Made by a program: the position numbers and the translations under genes
In this document: one piece after another, positions 25,903 through 35,156 of the stretch
How the letters are laid out: every line of letters begins with the position of its first letter
Numbering within the stretch: the first letter of the stretch is position 1
Assembly (NCBI GenBank): GCA_964468205.1
Contig: CAYXVG010000018.1
Location: 55,383 to 119,382 of the forward strand
Origin: CAWELS01 sp964468205
Lineage (GTDB): Bacteria > Acidobacteriota > Terriglobia > Bryobacterales > Bryobacteraceae
DNA: 64,000 nucleotides
Reading direction: 5' to 3'
Notes under the pieces: model-generated
Seen by the model: only the letters and a program-made list of their open reading frames with translations
Told to the model about the DNA's origin: nothing
The model's database searches: none

Positions 25903-28200
25903 ATGTCCGGTGAAAAAGGAACAACGATACTGCGCAATGCCTGGGTGCTGTCTGGTAAGACGTTCCTATTTCTGCTCTCCAGCCTGTGCTCCGCCTCGGG
26001 AGGGGTTCCCGAGGCAGTCAACGATGCGTTCGTGGAAAGACTGCGGAAACGAGCCGCCGAGCCCAGCAGGTCCGCGCCGAACGCAATTCCGTTGATCGAT
26101 GCGAGCCCTCGCATCGACGGGAACTTGACGGAGAAGTTCTGGGAAGAGGCGCTGGTGTGGCCGCTGCCCTATGAGATCCAAGCCGGACGCAATAACCAAG
26201 CGCCAATGGAGACCTTCGTCCTGCTCGCGTCGAGCCGGGAGAGCCTGCTGGTCGCATTCGTGAACCTCGATCCCGAGCCCGGCGCGGTGCGCGGCACGTC
26301 CGCGGATCGCGACCGTTGGAACCGCGATATCGACGACGCGGTGGGACTGTTTCTCGACACATACGGCGACCAGAGAAACGCCTACTTCCTCATGGTCAAC
26401 GCGCGGGGGATCCAATATGACGCGCTTCGCCTCGACCGCGGCGGCCAAGGGACCCACGACGATGCCAGTTTCGACTTCTTGTGGTTCTCCGCCGCGCGGC
26501 GGATTGAGAAAGGGTACGTGGTTGAGATAGAACTTCCTTTCCAGCACCTGCGCTCCGCCTCTGCTGGGGAGGGTCTCCGATGGGGGCTGATGCCGTTTCG
26601 AAGAGTTCCCCGCGATTTCCGCTTCGAGATGACCGCTTTTCCCTGGGATTACAACCTCAACTGCTACCTGTGCCAGATCCCCCCAGTCACGCTCGCCCAG
26701 CCCAAATCCTCGTTCCGTCCGTGGCAGATCATCCCCTATGCCAGCGGCAGCTTCGACCGTACCGGCGGCGCATCCCAAAATCGCCTGGCCGCCGGCATGG
26801 ACATCAAATTGCAGAGCGCGACGTCGGTTCTCGATGCCACCATCAGGCCCGACTTCAGCCAGGTCGAAACCGACGCCTTTCTGCTGACCACCAACATCCG
26901 CTTCCAGCCGCGCCTGCCAGAGCGGCGCCCCTTCTTTATGGAACGCGCTGATCTGTTCCGCTTCCCCGTCAGCGACACCATCTACACCCGCACCTTGCTC
27001 GATCCCACCGCCGGAGCGCGCTGGACCGGCAAGATGGGCGCTCACAACTGGGCTGTGCTCGGACTGCACGACCGCGCCACTTCGCTGCTATTCCCCGGCC
27101 GCGAGCGGTCCCAGTCTGCGGTTCTGGAAGATCATCCCTCCTGGAACGGGATTGGGCGGTATCGCTTCGACCATTCAGCCAAGGCCACCATGGGCGTGTT
27201 CCTCTCCGAACGGCAGTACGAAGGCGGATTCAACCGTCTCTTCAGCGCCGACAGCCAGTTCGCGCTCGGCAGCAAGCACACCTTCGTGGCCCAGTTCCTC
27301 GGTTCTTCCAATAAATACCCCGCCGAGCAAGCCCGGGCTTACTCCGCCCGCGAAGACACCTTTCATGGTGTCGGCCATCTGTTGCGTCTGAACCGCAGCG
27401 GCCGGGCTTGGTCCTATTCGACAGAAACGAGAGACTACGGCGATGAGCTGGTCACGGGCATGGGATTCCTCCGGCGGGTGGGAATTCGACGCGGGTCCGC
27501 TTCCACCTCCTACGACTTCTGGCCCGAGGGAAATATCCTCCGGCAATACGGTTTGGCCGCGCGCTTTGACGGAGTTTGGGACCGCTCCACCTACGAACCC
27601 CTCAACCTGAGCACCGAACTCGCCATCAACGCCTCGGCCACCCGTCAAACCTTCGCCCAAGCCTGGGTGCGCCATGATAAGGAACGCTTCGCCGCCACCA
27701 TGTTCGAGCTTCACGGCGCCGGCGTGGAGGTGACCTCCACACCGTTGCCCTGGTATCAATTCGACGCCAGCGTCTCCATGGGCACGGCCGTCGACTACCG
27801 GCTGGTGGAGCGCATGCAGCAGTTTGATGCAACCGTGAGCAACAACCTCTTTGCTTGGAACCGGCGCGCGCAGATCGCCCACAGTCTCGACCGCTTCCGG
27901 CTCTATCAACAGATCACCGCACAGGACGCCTGGATTCAGCGGCTGCAGGCCGATGTGCAGTTGACCCGGCGCCTTGCCGCGCGCAACATCACCCAGTGGC
28001 GCAGCTTTCGCTGGCTCGATCCGCGTTACGGCCCCTCGGTCCCGCCCCGGCAGGACACGCTGGAAAACCAAACCCTCCTGCGCTACCGCATCAATTACGC
28101 CACGGCGTTTTATTGGGGTTTCTATTCGCGAAGAGAGTTGGCCACCGAAACCGCCCCAGACTACCTGAACGTGTTCTTCAAAATATCGTTCCTTCTCTGA
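25903..28200 (+). CDS. DUF5916 protein: CBM9-like N-domain plus beta-barrel
   Basis: A 765-residue exported protein. A hydrophobic stretch (KTFLFLLSSLCSASG) is the likely signal. About 60-250 is a CBM9-like DOMON-type domain (IPLIDASPRIDGNLTEKFWEEA; DDAVGLFLDTYGD). The rest is DUF5916, with the diagnostic RPDFSQVETDAFLLTTNIRF followed by PERRPFFMERADLF, and ends as an outer-membrane barrel (FFKISFLL). Function is unknown; the family is thought to bind carbohydrate. The ATG at 25903 is preferred; a GTG eight codons upstream is possible. The gene stands alone. Confidence 0.82.
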   Translation: MSGEKGTTILRNAWVLSGKTFLFLLSSLCSASGGVPEAVNDAFVERLRKRAAEPSRSAPNAIPLIDASPRIDGNLTEKFWEEALVWPLPYEIQAGRNNQAPMETFVLLASSRESLLVAFVNLDPEPGAVRGTSADRDRWNRDIDDAVGLFLDTYGDQRNAYFLMVNARGIQYDALRLDRGGQGTHDDASFDFLWFSAARRIEKGYVVEIELPFQHLRSASAGEGLRWGLMPFRRVPRDFRFEMTAFPWDYNLNCYLCQIPPVTLAQPKSSFRPWQIIPYASGSFDRTGGASQNRLAAGMDIKLQSATSVLDATIRPDFSQVETDAFLLTTNIRFQPRLPERRPFFMERADLFRFPVSDTIYTRTLLDPTAGARWTGKMGAHNWAVLGLHDRATSLLFPGRERSQSAVLEDHPSWNGIGRYRFDHSAKATMGVFLSERQYEGGFNRLFSADSQFALGSKHTFVAQFLGSSNKYPAEQARAYSAREDTFHGVGHLLRLNRSGRAWSYSTETRDYGDELVTGMGFLRRVGIRRGSASTSYDFWPEGNILRQYGLAARFDGVWDRSTYEPLNLSTELAINASATRQTFAQAWVRHDKERFAATMFELHGAGVEVTSTPLPWYQFDASVSMGTAVDYRLVERMQQFDATVSNNLFAWNRRAQIAHSLDRFRLYQQITAQDAWIQRLQADVQLTRRLAARNITQWRSFRWLDPRYGPSVPPRQDTLENQTLLRYRINYATAFYWGFYSRRELATETAPDYLNVFFKISFLL

Positions 28201-28495
28201 AGGGATGGCGCAAGCGGCCAGGTGTGGACACGTCAACCCTCTATCCGGCGCCGCGCCCTCTCCGCCGAAGGATTGCCGCGCCCGCTTCCTCCCCCGTACC
28301 TATTGGCTGGAGTATTCCGGACTGGTGGCCAGGTGATAAACGATTAAACCGATACGGAACTCGTGCGGACGTTCCGATGAGGAAATTGGTGGGGTTTGTG
28401 GGCCGCTGTAGCCCGCGGATCTCTGGGGGAGCCGACTGACACCCGCACGGGCGGCCAGCCCGGCCAGCCGCTGGCGATTTCTGAAGCTGAACAAT
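28201..28495 (+). other. 295-bp non-coding stretch before the REC-CpaE genes
   Basis: No gene, riboswitch core or tRNA is recognisable here. A 6-bp inverted repeat, CGGAAC (28355-28360) and GTTCCG (28371-28376), encloses 10 nt. The interval must hold the promoter of the two REC-CpaE genes, but no strong -35/-10 pair is apparent. It is unusually long for this dense region. Confidence 0.4.
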
Positions 28496-29719
28496 ATGCC
28501 GGACACATCTCTGCAAATACTACTGATAGAAGACAACCCGGGTGACGCATTGTTGGTGCAGGAGATGCTAAGCGACGCTGACTCCGAGGTGTTCGAGTTG
28601 CGGCGCGCGAACTCGCTACTCGGGGGGCTCGACGCGCTCGCCGAACGCGGGGCGGACGTTGTGCTGCTGGACCTCAACCTGCCGGACAGCCACGGCCTGG
28701 AAACCTTCTCCTCCCTGCGCAAGCACGCTCCGGATGTACCGGTGGTGCTGTTGACCGGAAATGACGACGATGGACTGGCGTTGCGCGCCGTCGAGGAAGG
28801 AGCCCAGGACTACCTGGTAAAGGACCGCCTGGACTCGGAGGCGCTGGTTCGCGCCCTGCGGTACGCGGTTGTTCGCCAGTGCCGTACGGGCTCCACTCCG
28901 GCCGCTGGTTCGGAGAAGCCGCGGGGCCGGCTGATTGGCGTGATGGGAGTCAAAGGTGGCGTTGGCGCGACGACGGTGGCCTGCCACCTCGCGGCTGCGC
29001 TCCAGGAATTGAGCGGCGGGCCGGTGCTGCTGGCGGATACAGACCTGGATGGCGGCGCGGTCGGCTTCCTAATGCAGGCGAAAACACAGTACACTCTGCT
29101 CGACGCGGTGGACAATGTTTATCGCCTCGACGAAGGGTTTTGGCAGTCTCTGGTGTGTCAAACGAGGTCGGGAATCCATGTGGTCACCTCCCCCGCGCTC
29201 CTCGGCCGGGAAGAGCTCCGGGAAACCGGCCGCCTGCGGCACGTGCTGCGTTTCGCCCGGGCCAACTATCCCTGGGTGGTTTTGGACGCCGGCCGGCTGA
29301 CGGCGTCAGCGCGCGCCGTGCTTCCGGAGTTGGACCGTCTGTTGCTCGTAACCACGTCGGACTTGATGTCGGCCCATGACGCCGGCCGCGTGGTCAAGAC
29401 ACTGCTGGCTGACGGCATCAGCGCCGAGCTGCTGAGCTTGGTTCACAACCGGGCTTCTCGCTGCCCCGCCGGAAGCGACGTTTTGAAAGCGGTGGTGAGC
29501 CTGCCGCTGGCGGCGGACCTTCCGCCGGCCGAAAAGGAGATTGGCGCTGCATATACGAAGGGTGTTCTCGCTGCCGCGGATAGCCCGTTTGGCCGGGAGA
29601 TGAAGCGGTTGGCGGCCGCGGTATCCGGGCTGAAACCCGAAAGCAAGAGCTCTTCGGGCTTTTCGCTGAAGCGGCTCCCGCTGTTCGGAAACCGGGAGAC
29701 GGCGCCGGCGAAGCCATAG
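28496..29719 (+). CDS. REC-CpaE: response-regulator receiver fused to MinD/CpaE ATPase (copy 1)
   Basis: A 407-residue protein. Residues 5-125 form a full CheY-like receiver: acidic pair Glu12-Asp13, phospho-acceptor Asp59 (LLDLNLPD), and conserved Lys109. From about 145 begins a ParA/MinD-type domain with the deviant Walker A KGGVGATT (153-160), where the Ala replaces the usual Lys as in CpaE proteins. CpaE proteins localise Tad pilus assembly. No Tad/cpa gene is in the window, so this pair is an orphan locus or belongs to another surface process. It is followed by a paralogue 16 bp downstream. Confidence 0.85.
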   Translation: MPDTSLQILLIEDNPGDALLVQEMLSDADSEVFELRRANSLLGGLDALAERGADVVLLDLNLPDSHGLETFSSLRKHAPDVPVVLLTGNDDDGLALRAVEEGAQDYLVKDRLDSEALVRALRYAVVRQCRTGSTPAAGSEKPRGRLIGVMGVKGGVGATTVACHLAAALQELSGGPVLLADTDLDGGAVGFLMQAKTQYTLLDAVDNVYRLDEGFWQSLVCQTRSGIHVVTSPALLGREELRETGRLRHVLRFARANYPWVVLDAGRLTASARAVLPELDRLLLVTTSDLMSAHDAGRVVKTLLADGISAELLSLVHNRASRCPAGSDVLKAVVSLPLAADLPPAEKEIGAAYTKGVLAAADSPFGREMKRLAAAVSGLKPESKSSSGFSLKRLPLFGNRETAPAKP

Positions 29720-29735
29720 CCAGAAAGTTGGATTC

Positions 29736-30923
29736 ATGGCGATCAGAGAGAATCTGTCGATACTGCTAATTAACGGTGACCCAGCGGAGTCGGCGATGTT
29801 CCGCGAGATGCTGTCGGAGGCTTCCGGCGGGACCCTCCAGGTGCGCTGGGCTCGCGATCTGGCGCGAGCGGGCGAACGGTTAACGGAAGGCCGCTTCGAC
29901 GTGATTCTGCTCGATCTGGGCCTTCCCGATTGCAGCGGGCTGGAAGCGTTTGCGCGAGTGCATGAAGCGGCCCCGGCGGTGCCGGTGATCATCCTCTCGG
30001 GGCAGGACGACGAGAAGCTGGCTCTGCGGGTCGTACGGGTGGGCGCCGAGGATTGCCTCATGAAGAGCAGCATCGATCCGGAATCCCTCCTCCGGTCGGT
30101 CCGCTACACGGTGGAGCGCGCGGCTCGCCGCCGCATTGCTGCGACCCGGCAAAGCCAAACCGGTCAGCGCGCCCGGGTGCTTGCGTTTTGGGGCGCGAAA
30201 GGTGGTGTCGGCGTCTCAACGGTTGCCGCCAACACCGCCGCCGCGCTCGCCGGGGCGGGGAAGCGGACCATCGCCGTGGAGCTGCGCTCCTATCAAGGCT
30301 CGCTGGCGCACTACCTCGGCGCGGCCAACGTCCACGCCGACATCTCGAGCGTGCTGCAGACGCCGGCGGAGCAGATTGGGCCCGACCAACTGAAAGCCCG
30401 GCTCACGCGCTATACCGCGAACCTCGCCCTGCTCGCCGCGCCGCAGCAGGTGAATGAATATCAGCCGGTTTCCGCCGCTCACGCCCGGGTGATCGTCCAG
30501 TCGCTCTCGGCAATGGCGGAGATCGTGGTTGTCGACTTGCCGCCGGAACCGTGCGATGCCGTGCGCGAAGCGCTGCGGCTATCCGAGTATGTGGGGCTCG
30601 TACTCGACCGCGAATCCGCTTGTGTCGCCGCGGCCGGGTTGGCCGCGCGCCGCTTCCGGAAGTGGGGCCTTGACGTGCCGGCCGGGCTCGTTGTGGTGCA
30701 GCGCTCGCCCGTCGCCTGCCCAGTGGACCTTGAGTCGCTGGCGGAAAAAACCGGCCTCGCGATTTCGGAACTCATCCCGCCCGCGCCGGACGCCTGCATC
30801 GCCGCCGCCAGGGAAGGGGTGCCGCTCGTGGAGGCTTACCACGACGCCTTGATCGGAAGCAGCCTGCTATCCCTGGCGCGAAACCTCGCGGCTGACCCGA
30901 TCGTGATCCGAAAGCCCGCCTGA
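29736..30923 (+). CDS. REC-CpaE (copy 2), receiver with degenerate acidic pocket
   Basis: A 395-residue paralogue of the preceding gene in the same order of domains. The receiver keeps phospho-acceptor Asp60 (LLDLGLPD) and Lys110, but the usual Glu-Asp pair after strand 1 is replaced by Asn13-Gly14 (LLINGDP), so Mg2+ binding is doubtful. The ATPase has the deviant Walker A KGGVGVST (155-162), with Val where copy 1 has Ala. The two proteins have diverged along their whole length, so this is an old duplication. A heterodimer is plausible: copy 1 could be the phospho-responsive and copy 2 the constitutive partner. Confidence 0.83.
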   Translation: MAIRENLSILLINGDPAESAMFREMLSEASGGTLQVRWARDLARAGERLTEGRFDVILLDLGLPDCSGLEAFARVHEAAPAVPVIILSGQDDEKLALRVVRVGAEDCLMKSSIDPESLLRSVRYTVERAARRRIAATRQSQTGQRARVLAFWGAKGGVGVSTVAANTAAALAGAGKRTIAVELRSYQGSLAHYLGAANVHADISSVLQTPAEQIGPDQLKARLTRYTANLALLAAPQQVNEYQPVSAAHARVIVQSLSAMAEIVVVDLPPEPCDAVREALRLSEYVGLVLDRESACVAAAGLAARRFRKWGLDVPAGLVVVQRSPVACPVDLESLAEKTGLAISELIPPAPDACIAAAREGVPLVEAYHDALIGSSLLSLARNLAADPIVIRKPA

Positions 30924-30935
30924 GAGAACCTCGGG

Positions 30936-31358
30936 TTAGGAAACCCCACGCTCTTTCAGGTACGTCGCGAGCTTCTTGTCGCTGCCTGCAATATGGCGCC
31001 CGATCCAATCCTTGAGGTACTGCAACATTTCGGCGCTGATATCCGAGCGGCCTTGCTGCAAATCGTCCTGGCACTCGATGACCTTCCGGGCGAAGCCGTC
31101 ATGCATGGCCTTGTGCGATTCGTAGTCCGGATACTGATGGCTTCTCATCAGGCGCTCCTCGCGGGCGAAGTGAATCTTCACATACGAGACGAGGCTCACG
31201 AGAATCTGCTCGACTGCCAGGCGGTTATTCCCGTCGGTGCCGGCGTGGTAGAGGTCCCCGGTTAGGCTCACGAGGATGAAATGGTCATCGTCGATGCCCC
31301 GGATGCCGAGCCTGAAGGAGTCTTTCCATGATTCAGTTGGCGTCGTGGATGTTGCCAT
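30936..31358 (-). CDS. Bacteriohemerythrin
   Basis: A 140-residue four-helix di-iron O2-binding protein. All seven ligands are present, counted from the ATG at 31358: His26, His63, Glu67, His82, His86, His122 and Asp127 (motifs DDDHF, HFAREE, HKAMHDGF, GRHIAGSD). Bacteriohemerythrins bind O2 or NO for storage, sensing or delivery; as a lone domain it is probably a cytoplasmic oxygen-binding protein. The start at 31358 is chosen because the 28 residues of the longer frame are polar and unlike the family. It converges on the CpaE pair and diverges from the EAL-HDOD gene. Confidence 0.9.
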   Translation of the reverse strand: MATSTTPTESWKDSFRLGIRGIDDDHFILVSLTGDLYHAGTDGNNRLAVEQILVSLVSYVKIHFAREERLMRSHQYPDYESHKAMHDGFARKVIECQDDLQQGRSDISAEMLQYLKDWIGRHIAGSDKKLATYLKERGVS

Positions 31359-31508
31359 ACTCTGCTTATCGTCGTAATGGTCTCGGGAATTGCCGGAATT
31401 CTCTTTGGTTGGTTCGGTTGGCCGATAAGGATAGCGGGTCAACCGTACGCAAACGGCGGCCCACTAATCCGCCAGCGTTCAGATTTGCTGTCCACGGAGT
31501 GGAAGGTG

Positions 31509-32759
31509 ATGGAACAAGCGACTTTGACAGATTCCTCCACGAACGTCTTCATCGGCCGTCAGCCCATTCTTGACGCGGCTGGCAAGCTGTTTGCGTACGA
31601 ACTGCTCTACCGCTCCTCCCGGGAGAACGCTTTTGACGGCTCGGACGCGGCGGCAGCCACGTCCCGCGTTATTTCAAACGCCTATCTCACCATCGGGATG
31701 GAGCGTCTCGTGGGAGGCCGCCGGGTGTTCATCAACTTCGACCGGACGCTGCTCATTGGCGGGCTCATCGAATCGATACCGGCTACAAGCCTGGTTGTCG
31801 AGTTGCTCGAGGAGATCACGCCCGATGAAGAAGTTCTCGCGGCCTGCCGGTCGCTCAAGAGCAAGGGCTATCAACTCGCGCTCGATGATTTCGTTTGCGC
31901 AGATGGCTTCGAGCCTCTGCTCGAGTTGGCCGACATTGTGAAGGTGGACTTCTTACTCACCTCCGCGGCGGAGAGGGAGGACCTGACCGCGCGGTTACGG
32001 CATTGGAACGCAAAATTGCTTGCCGAGAAAGTCGAGACCCAGGAGGAATTCGCCACCGCCCGTGACATGGGGTATTCTCTGTTTCAGGGTTACTACTTCA
32101 GCCGCCCGGTGGTCGTTTCCGGGCGTCAGATCCCGGCCTTCAAGCTGAATTACCTGCGCATCCTGCGTGAGGTGGGCAACCCGGAGCTCGATTTCGACCG
32201 CATCGAGGACGTCTTGAAAAGCGACGCCTCGCTCGTCCACAAGTTGCTGCGATACGTGAACTCCGCGAGCTTCGGTTGGAAGCGCGAGGTGGAGTCCATC
32301 CGGCATGCGCTCGCTCTGCTTGGCAGCGCCGAGATCCGCAAATGGGCCGCGCTCGCCACCCTGGCCGGCCTCGGCGGCGACAAGCCCCAGCAACTGGTGG
32401 TGAATGCAGTCGTTCGGGGCCGTTTCTGCGAGACGCTGAGTTCGAAAGCCGGCCTCGGCGCCCGTTCCTCGGAACTCTTCCTGTTGGGACTCTACTCCCT
32501 CCTCGATGCCCTCCTGGACCGGCCGATGGAGGAAATCGTCTCGGAGGTGCACCTGGCCGCCGATGTGCAAGCCGTGTTGGTGGGGCAGACGGAAAACGGC
32601 GCCATGGCGGACATCCTCGCGTCGGCGCGCGCCTACGAACGAGCGGAATGGCCCGAACTCGGATTCGCCTCGAAACGCCTCCGCGTCGACTCGAACGCCG
32701 TCGCCGAGGCCTATCTCGAAGCCGCCGGGTGGGCGGACGCCGTCTTCCGCGGCGAGTAG
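31509..32759 (+). CDS. EAL-HDOD signalling protein (YuxH-like)
   Basis: A 416-residue two-domain protein. Residues about 10-205 form a degenerate EAL domain: FIGRQPILD...YELLYRSS opens it, where YELL replaces EAL, and the catalytic Glu/Asp set looks incomplete, so c-di-GMP hydrolysis is unlikely. Residues about 205-400 are an HDOD domain (LKSDASLVHKLLRYVNSASFG...LLGSAEIRKWAAL). Such proteins act in chemotaxis, motility or secretion signalling. The start is the ATG at 31509 (MEQATLTDS); the longer frame adds hydrophobic sequence with no support. It sits beside hemerythrin and the REC-CpaE pair, so these may form one signalling unit. Confidence 0.85.
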   Translation: MEQATLTDSSTNVFIGRQPILDAAGKLFAYELLYRSSRENAFDGSDAAAATSRVISNAYLTIGMERLVGGRRVFINFDRTLLIGGLIESIPATSLVVELLEEITPDEEVLAACRSLKSKGYQLALDDFVCADGFEPLLELADIVKVDFLLTSAAEREDLTARLRHWNAKLLAEKVETQEEFATARDMGYSLFQGYYFSRPVVVSGRQIPAFKLNYLRILREVGNPELDFDRIEDVLKSDASLVHKLLRYVNSASFGWKREVESIRHALALLGSAEIRKWAALATLAGLGGDKPQQLVVNAVVRGRFCETLSSKAGLGARSSELFLLGLYSLLDALLDRPMEEIVSEVHLAADVQAVLVGQTENGAMADILASARAYERAEWPELGFASKRLRVDSNAVAEAYLEAAGWADAVFRGE

Positions 32760-32766
32760 GTTCCCG

Positions 32767-33663
32767 CTAACCCTTCTTCGCGATCTCCACCTTCGCGTTC
32801 TGTTCGGTGTACTGCACGATGCCCGCGTGGTCGAGATCGCCCTTGCCGTCGTTGATCAGTGAAACCAGCATCTCCTGCACGAGGCTCGTGATGGGAAGTG
32901 GGACCTGCATGGACTCGGCCGCCTGCAGAGTGTTCCGCAGGTCCTTCTGATGCAGGTTGATCCGGAACCCCGGCTTGAAGTTGCGGGCGCACACCATCGG
33001 CGCTTTCGCATTCAGGACGGTGCTTCCCGCAAGGCCGCCCTTGATGGCTTGAAAGACGGTATCCGGATCCAGCCCGGCCTTGGTAGCCAGCGTTAGGGCT
33101 TCTCCCATGGCCGCGATGTTGCACGCGACGATGATCTGGTTGGCGAGTTTGGTGACGTTGCCCGCTCCCACATCGCCGGTCAGCGTGACGGACGCTCCCA
33201 TGCACTCCAACACCGGCTTGGCGGCCTCGAACGTCTCCTGCTTGCCGCCCACCATGATCGCCAGCGTCCCGTCAATGGCCTTCGGCTCTCCACCGCTCAC
33301 CGGAGCGTCGAGAAACTGCACTCCCTTGGCATCGCACGCCGCCCCAATCTTCTGCGAAACCAGCGGATTGATGGAACTCATATCGATCAGCACGGATCCG
33401 TTCGCCGCGCCTTCGAGCACTCCGTTCTCGCCCAGCACCGCCGTCTCGACATCAGGCCCGTCCGGAAGCATGGTGATGATCATCTCCGACTGCGACGCCA
33501 CGTCAGCCGAGGATACTCCTTTCGCGGCCCCGGCCGCCGCCAACTCCTCCATCAGCTCCGTTACAATGTCGAAGACCACCAGTTCGTGCCCCGCCTTCAA
33601 CAGGTTTTTGGCCATGGGCTTGCCCATGATCCCCAATCCGATGAATCCTATCTTTGCTGCCAC
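32767..33663 (-). CDS. garR: 2-hydroxy-3-oxopropionate reductase (tartronate semialdehyde reductase)
   Basis: A 298-residue beta-hydroxyacid dehydrogenase. The GTG at 33663 is the start: it is preceded by GAGGAGGAAG and gives KIGFIGLGIMGKPMAKNLL, the NAD(P)-binding loop, at the family's usual position. The substrate-binding DAPVSGGEPKA (about 120) and catalytic Lys (in GNVTKLANQ) are present. The enzyme reduces tartronate semialdehyde to glycerate in glyoxylate/glucarate catabolism. The exported hydroxypyruvate-isomerase-like protein upstream would be a related step, but they are 24 kb apart. A TATAAT (33704-33709, minus) is a possible promoter. Confidence 0.88.
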   Translation of the reverse strand: MAAKIGFIGLGIMGKPMAKNLLKAGHELVVFDIVTELMEELAAAGAAKGVSSADVASQSEMIITMLPDGPDVETAVLGENGVLEGAANGSVLIDMSSINPLVSQKIGAACDAKGVQFLDAPVSGGEPKAIDGTLAIMVGGKQETFEAAKPVLECMGASVTLTGDVGAGNVTKLANQIIVACNIAAMGEALTLATKAGLDPDTVFQAIKGGLAGSTVLNAKAPMVCARNFKPGFRINLHQKDLRNTLQAAESMQVPLPITSLVQEMLVSLINDGKGDLDHAGIVQYTEQNAKVEIAKKG

Positions 33664-34199
33664 TATGTTCTTCCTCCTCAAATGAAACGTATTGCTCAAC
33701 GTGATTATACAGGGGACCACTCCCGGCGGCCCTCCATGCCCGGCCCCCAACCGCCCCAGTACGCCCTGCCCGCCGCCCTCTCGCAACCAACATCCCGCGC
33801 CGGTGCAACCTGCCCATCTCTCCCCTCGTCAAGTCTTCAACCGCTCCAGCTTACAACCGCCCAGCCCCTCCACAGCGCATGGCAAAACCGCCTCCTGCTC
33901 GAACGCCCGTGAACTCTCGTAGACCCGCATCCGTGTCACCTGCCGCATAACCAAATCCGATTTTTCTGACCAGCAAAATCAACAGCTTAAACGCCTCCGC
34001 CGATCCTGCCGGCCGCACCCGCCACGATAATCAAGTTCGTGGGACGGCCCGTTGCACCGGCTAGGGACCAACGATATTTGAGAACCGAGTATTCACCTTC
34101 GGCGGGCCGCGTAGGGTTATCTTTTCCGCCGCCCGAAGCCGCCGCCTCCCCCCGTGTTGTCCTGCCGCCATCCCCACTGATTTGCTAGAATTCGGCTTC
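33664..34199. other. 536-bp intergenic region
   Basis: This stretch is C-rich and repeats short CCGCC words, with no coding bias. It contains the leader and TATAAT (33704-33709, minus) of the garR-like gene and, at the other end, TAGAAT (34186-34191) eight bases before the glucokinase ATG. I see no further gene. Confidence 0.5.
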
Positions 34200-35156
34200 A
34201 TGCCGGAATACTCAATTGGTGTTGACCTGGGCGGGACGAACTTGCGCGCCGCCGCTATTACCACTGCTGGGGAGTTGATCGACAAGATTGCCGGTACTAC
34301 GAACCTGGACGCCGGTAAGGACGCCGTTCTCGATGAAATCGCGGGCTCCATCAAGACGCTCGCCGCCCGGATCGGTGAAAGCGACCTCATCGGCGCGGGT
34401 ATCGGAGTGCCGGGCTTCATTGACATGAAGAACGGCGTCGTCGTCGGTTGCAACAATCTGCCGGTGCTCGAAGGCGCGCCGGTTCGCGACGAAATCGAAC
34501 GGCGGCTCGGCAAGAAGGTCTTCCTCGAGAATGACGCCAATGCCGCGGCGCTCGGCGAAGTCTGGATCGGCGCCGGAAGGGACGTCGATTCGCTCGTTCT
34601 GCTCACCCTCGGGACCGGTGTTGGCGGCGGTATCATCCACGAAGGGAGGGTGATGCACGGCTTCGTCGGAATGGCCGGCGAAATCGGCCATATCATGGTG
34701 GTGCCGAACGGCAACCCTTGTGGCTGCGGGAATCACGGCTGCCTGGAGAAGCACGCGTCGGCCACGGCCGTCGAGGGCATGGCCTACATGATGGGGTTGG
34801 GCGACAGCCTGACCTCACGGCAGGTGTTCGAACTCGCCGAAGGCGGAAACGAAAACGCGCAGCGGGTGTTCAGGCGGATGGGCGTGGCCCTCGGCATCGC
34901 CTTGGCCACGCTGATTAACCTGTTCAACTTCCCGCTCTACCTGCTCAGCGGCGGCGTGCTGCCCGCCTGGAAGTATTTCGCCCCGGCCATGCTCGAGGAG
35001 GCCGAATGGCGCTCGTTCACGTACCGGAATACCGATACCAGGATCGAGCAAGCGGTGCTCGGCGACGAGGCCGGCCTCTACGGGGCCGCCTATCTGCCGC
35101 TCCAGGCGCGGGAATCGAAATCATATCGAGAGAGGTATTCACGATGTACTGGTTAG
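34200..35156 (+). CDS. ROK-family glucokinase
   Basis: A 318-residue sugar kinase. DLGGTN (9-14) is the phosphate-binding loop. FLENDANAAA carries the catalytic Asp112 after Glu110-Asn111. GEIGHIMV and CGCGNHGCLE (174-183) are the ROK zinc site with Cys174, Cys176 and Cys181 plus His164. Family members phosphorylate glucose, N-acetylglucosamine or related sugars; glucose is the default guess. The ATG at 34200 begins the family-typical YSIGVDLGG. The 3' end overlaps the xylulokinase start by 13 bp, so the two are translationally coupled. Confidence 0.88.
   Translation: MPEYSIGVDLGGTNLRAAAITTAGELIDKIAGTTNLDAGKDAVLDEIAGSIKTLAARIGESDLIGAGIGVPGFIDMKNGVVVGCNNLPVLEGAPVRDEIERRLGKKVFLENDANAAALGEVWIGAGRDVDSLVLLTLGTGVGGGIIHEGRVMHGFVGMAGEIGHIMVVPNGNPCGCGNHGCLEKHASATAVEGMAYMMGLGDSLTSRQVFELAEGGNENAQRVFRRMGVALGIALATLINLFNFPLYLLSGGVLPAWKYFAPAMLEEAEWRSFTYRNTDTRIEQAVLGDEAGLYGAAYLPLQARESKSYRERYSRCTG

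Noticed and set aside
28201..28495. c-di-GMP riboswitch before the REC-CpaE genes
   Set aside because: The length and the neighbouring signalling genes suggested it, but the GEMM-type conserved segments are absent.
35006..35143. N-terminal extension of xylulokinase
   Set aside because: It would read through the glucokinase end; the FGGY phosphate loop begins right after ATG 35144.
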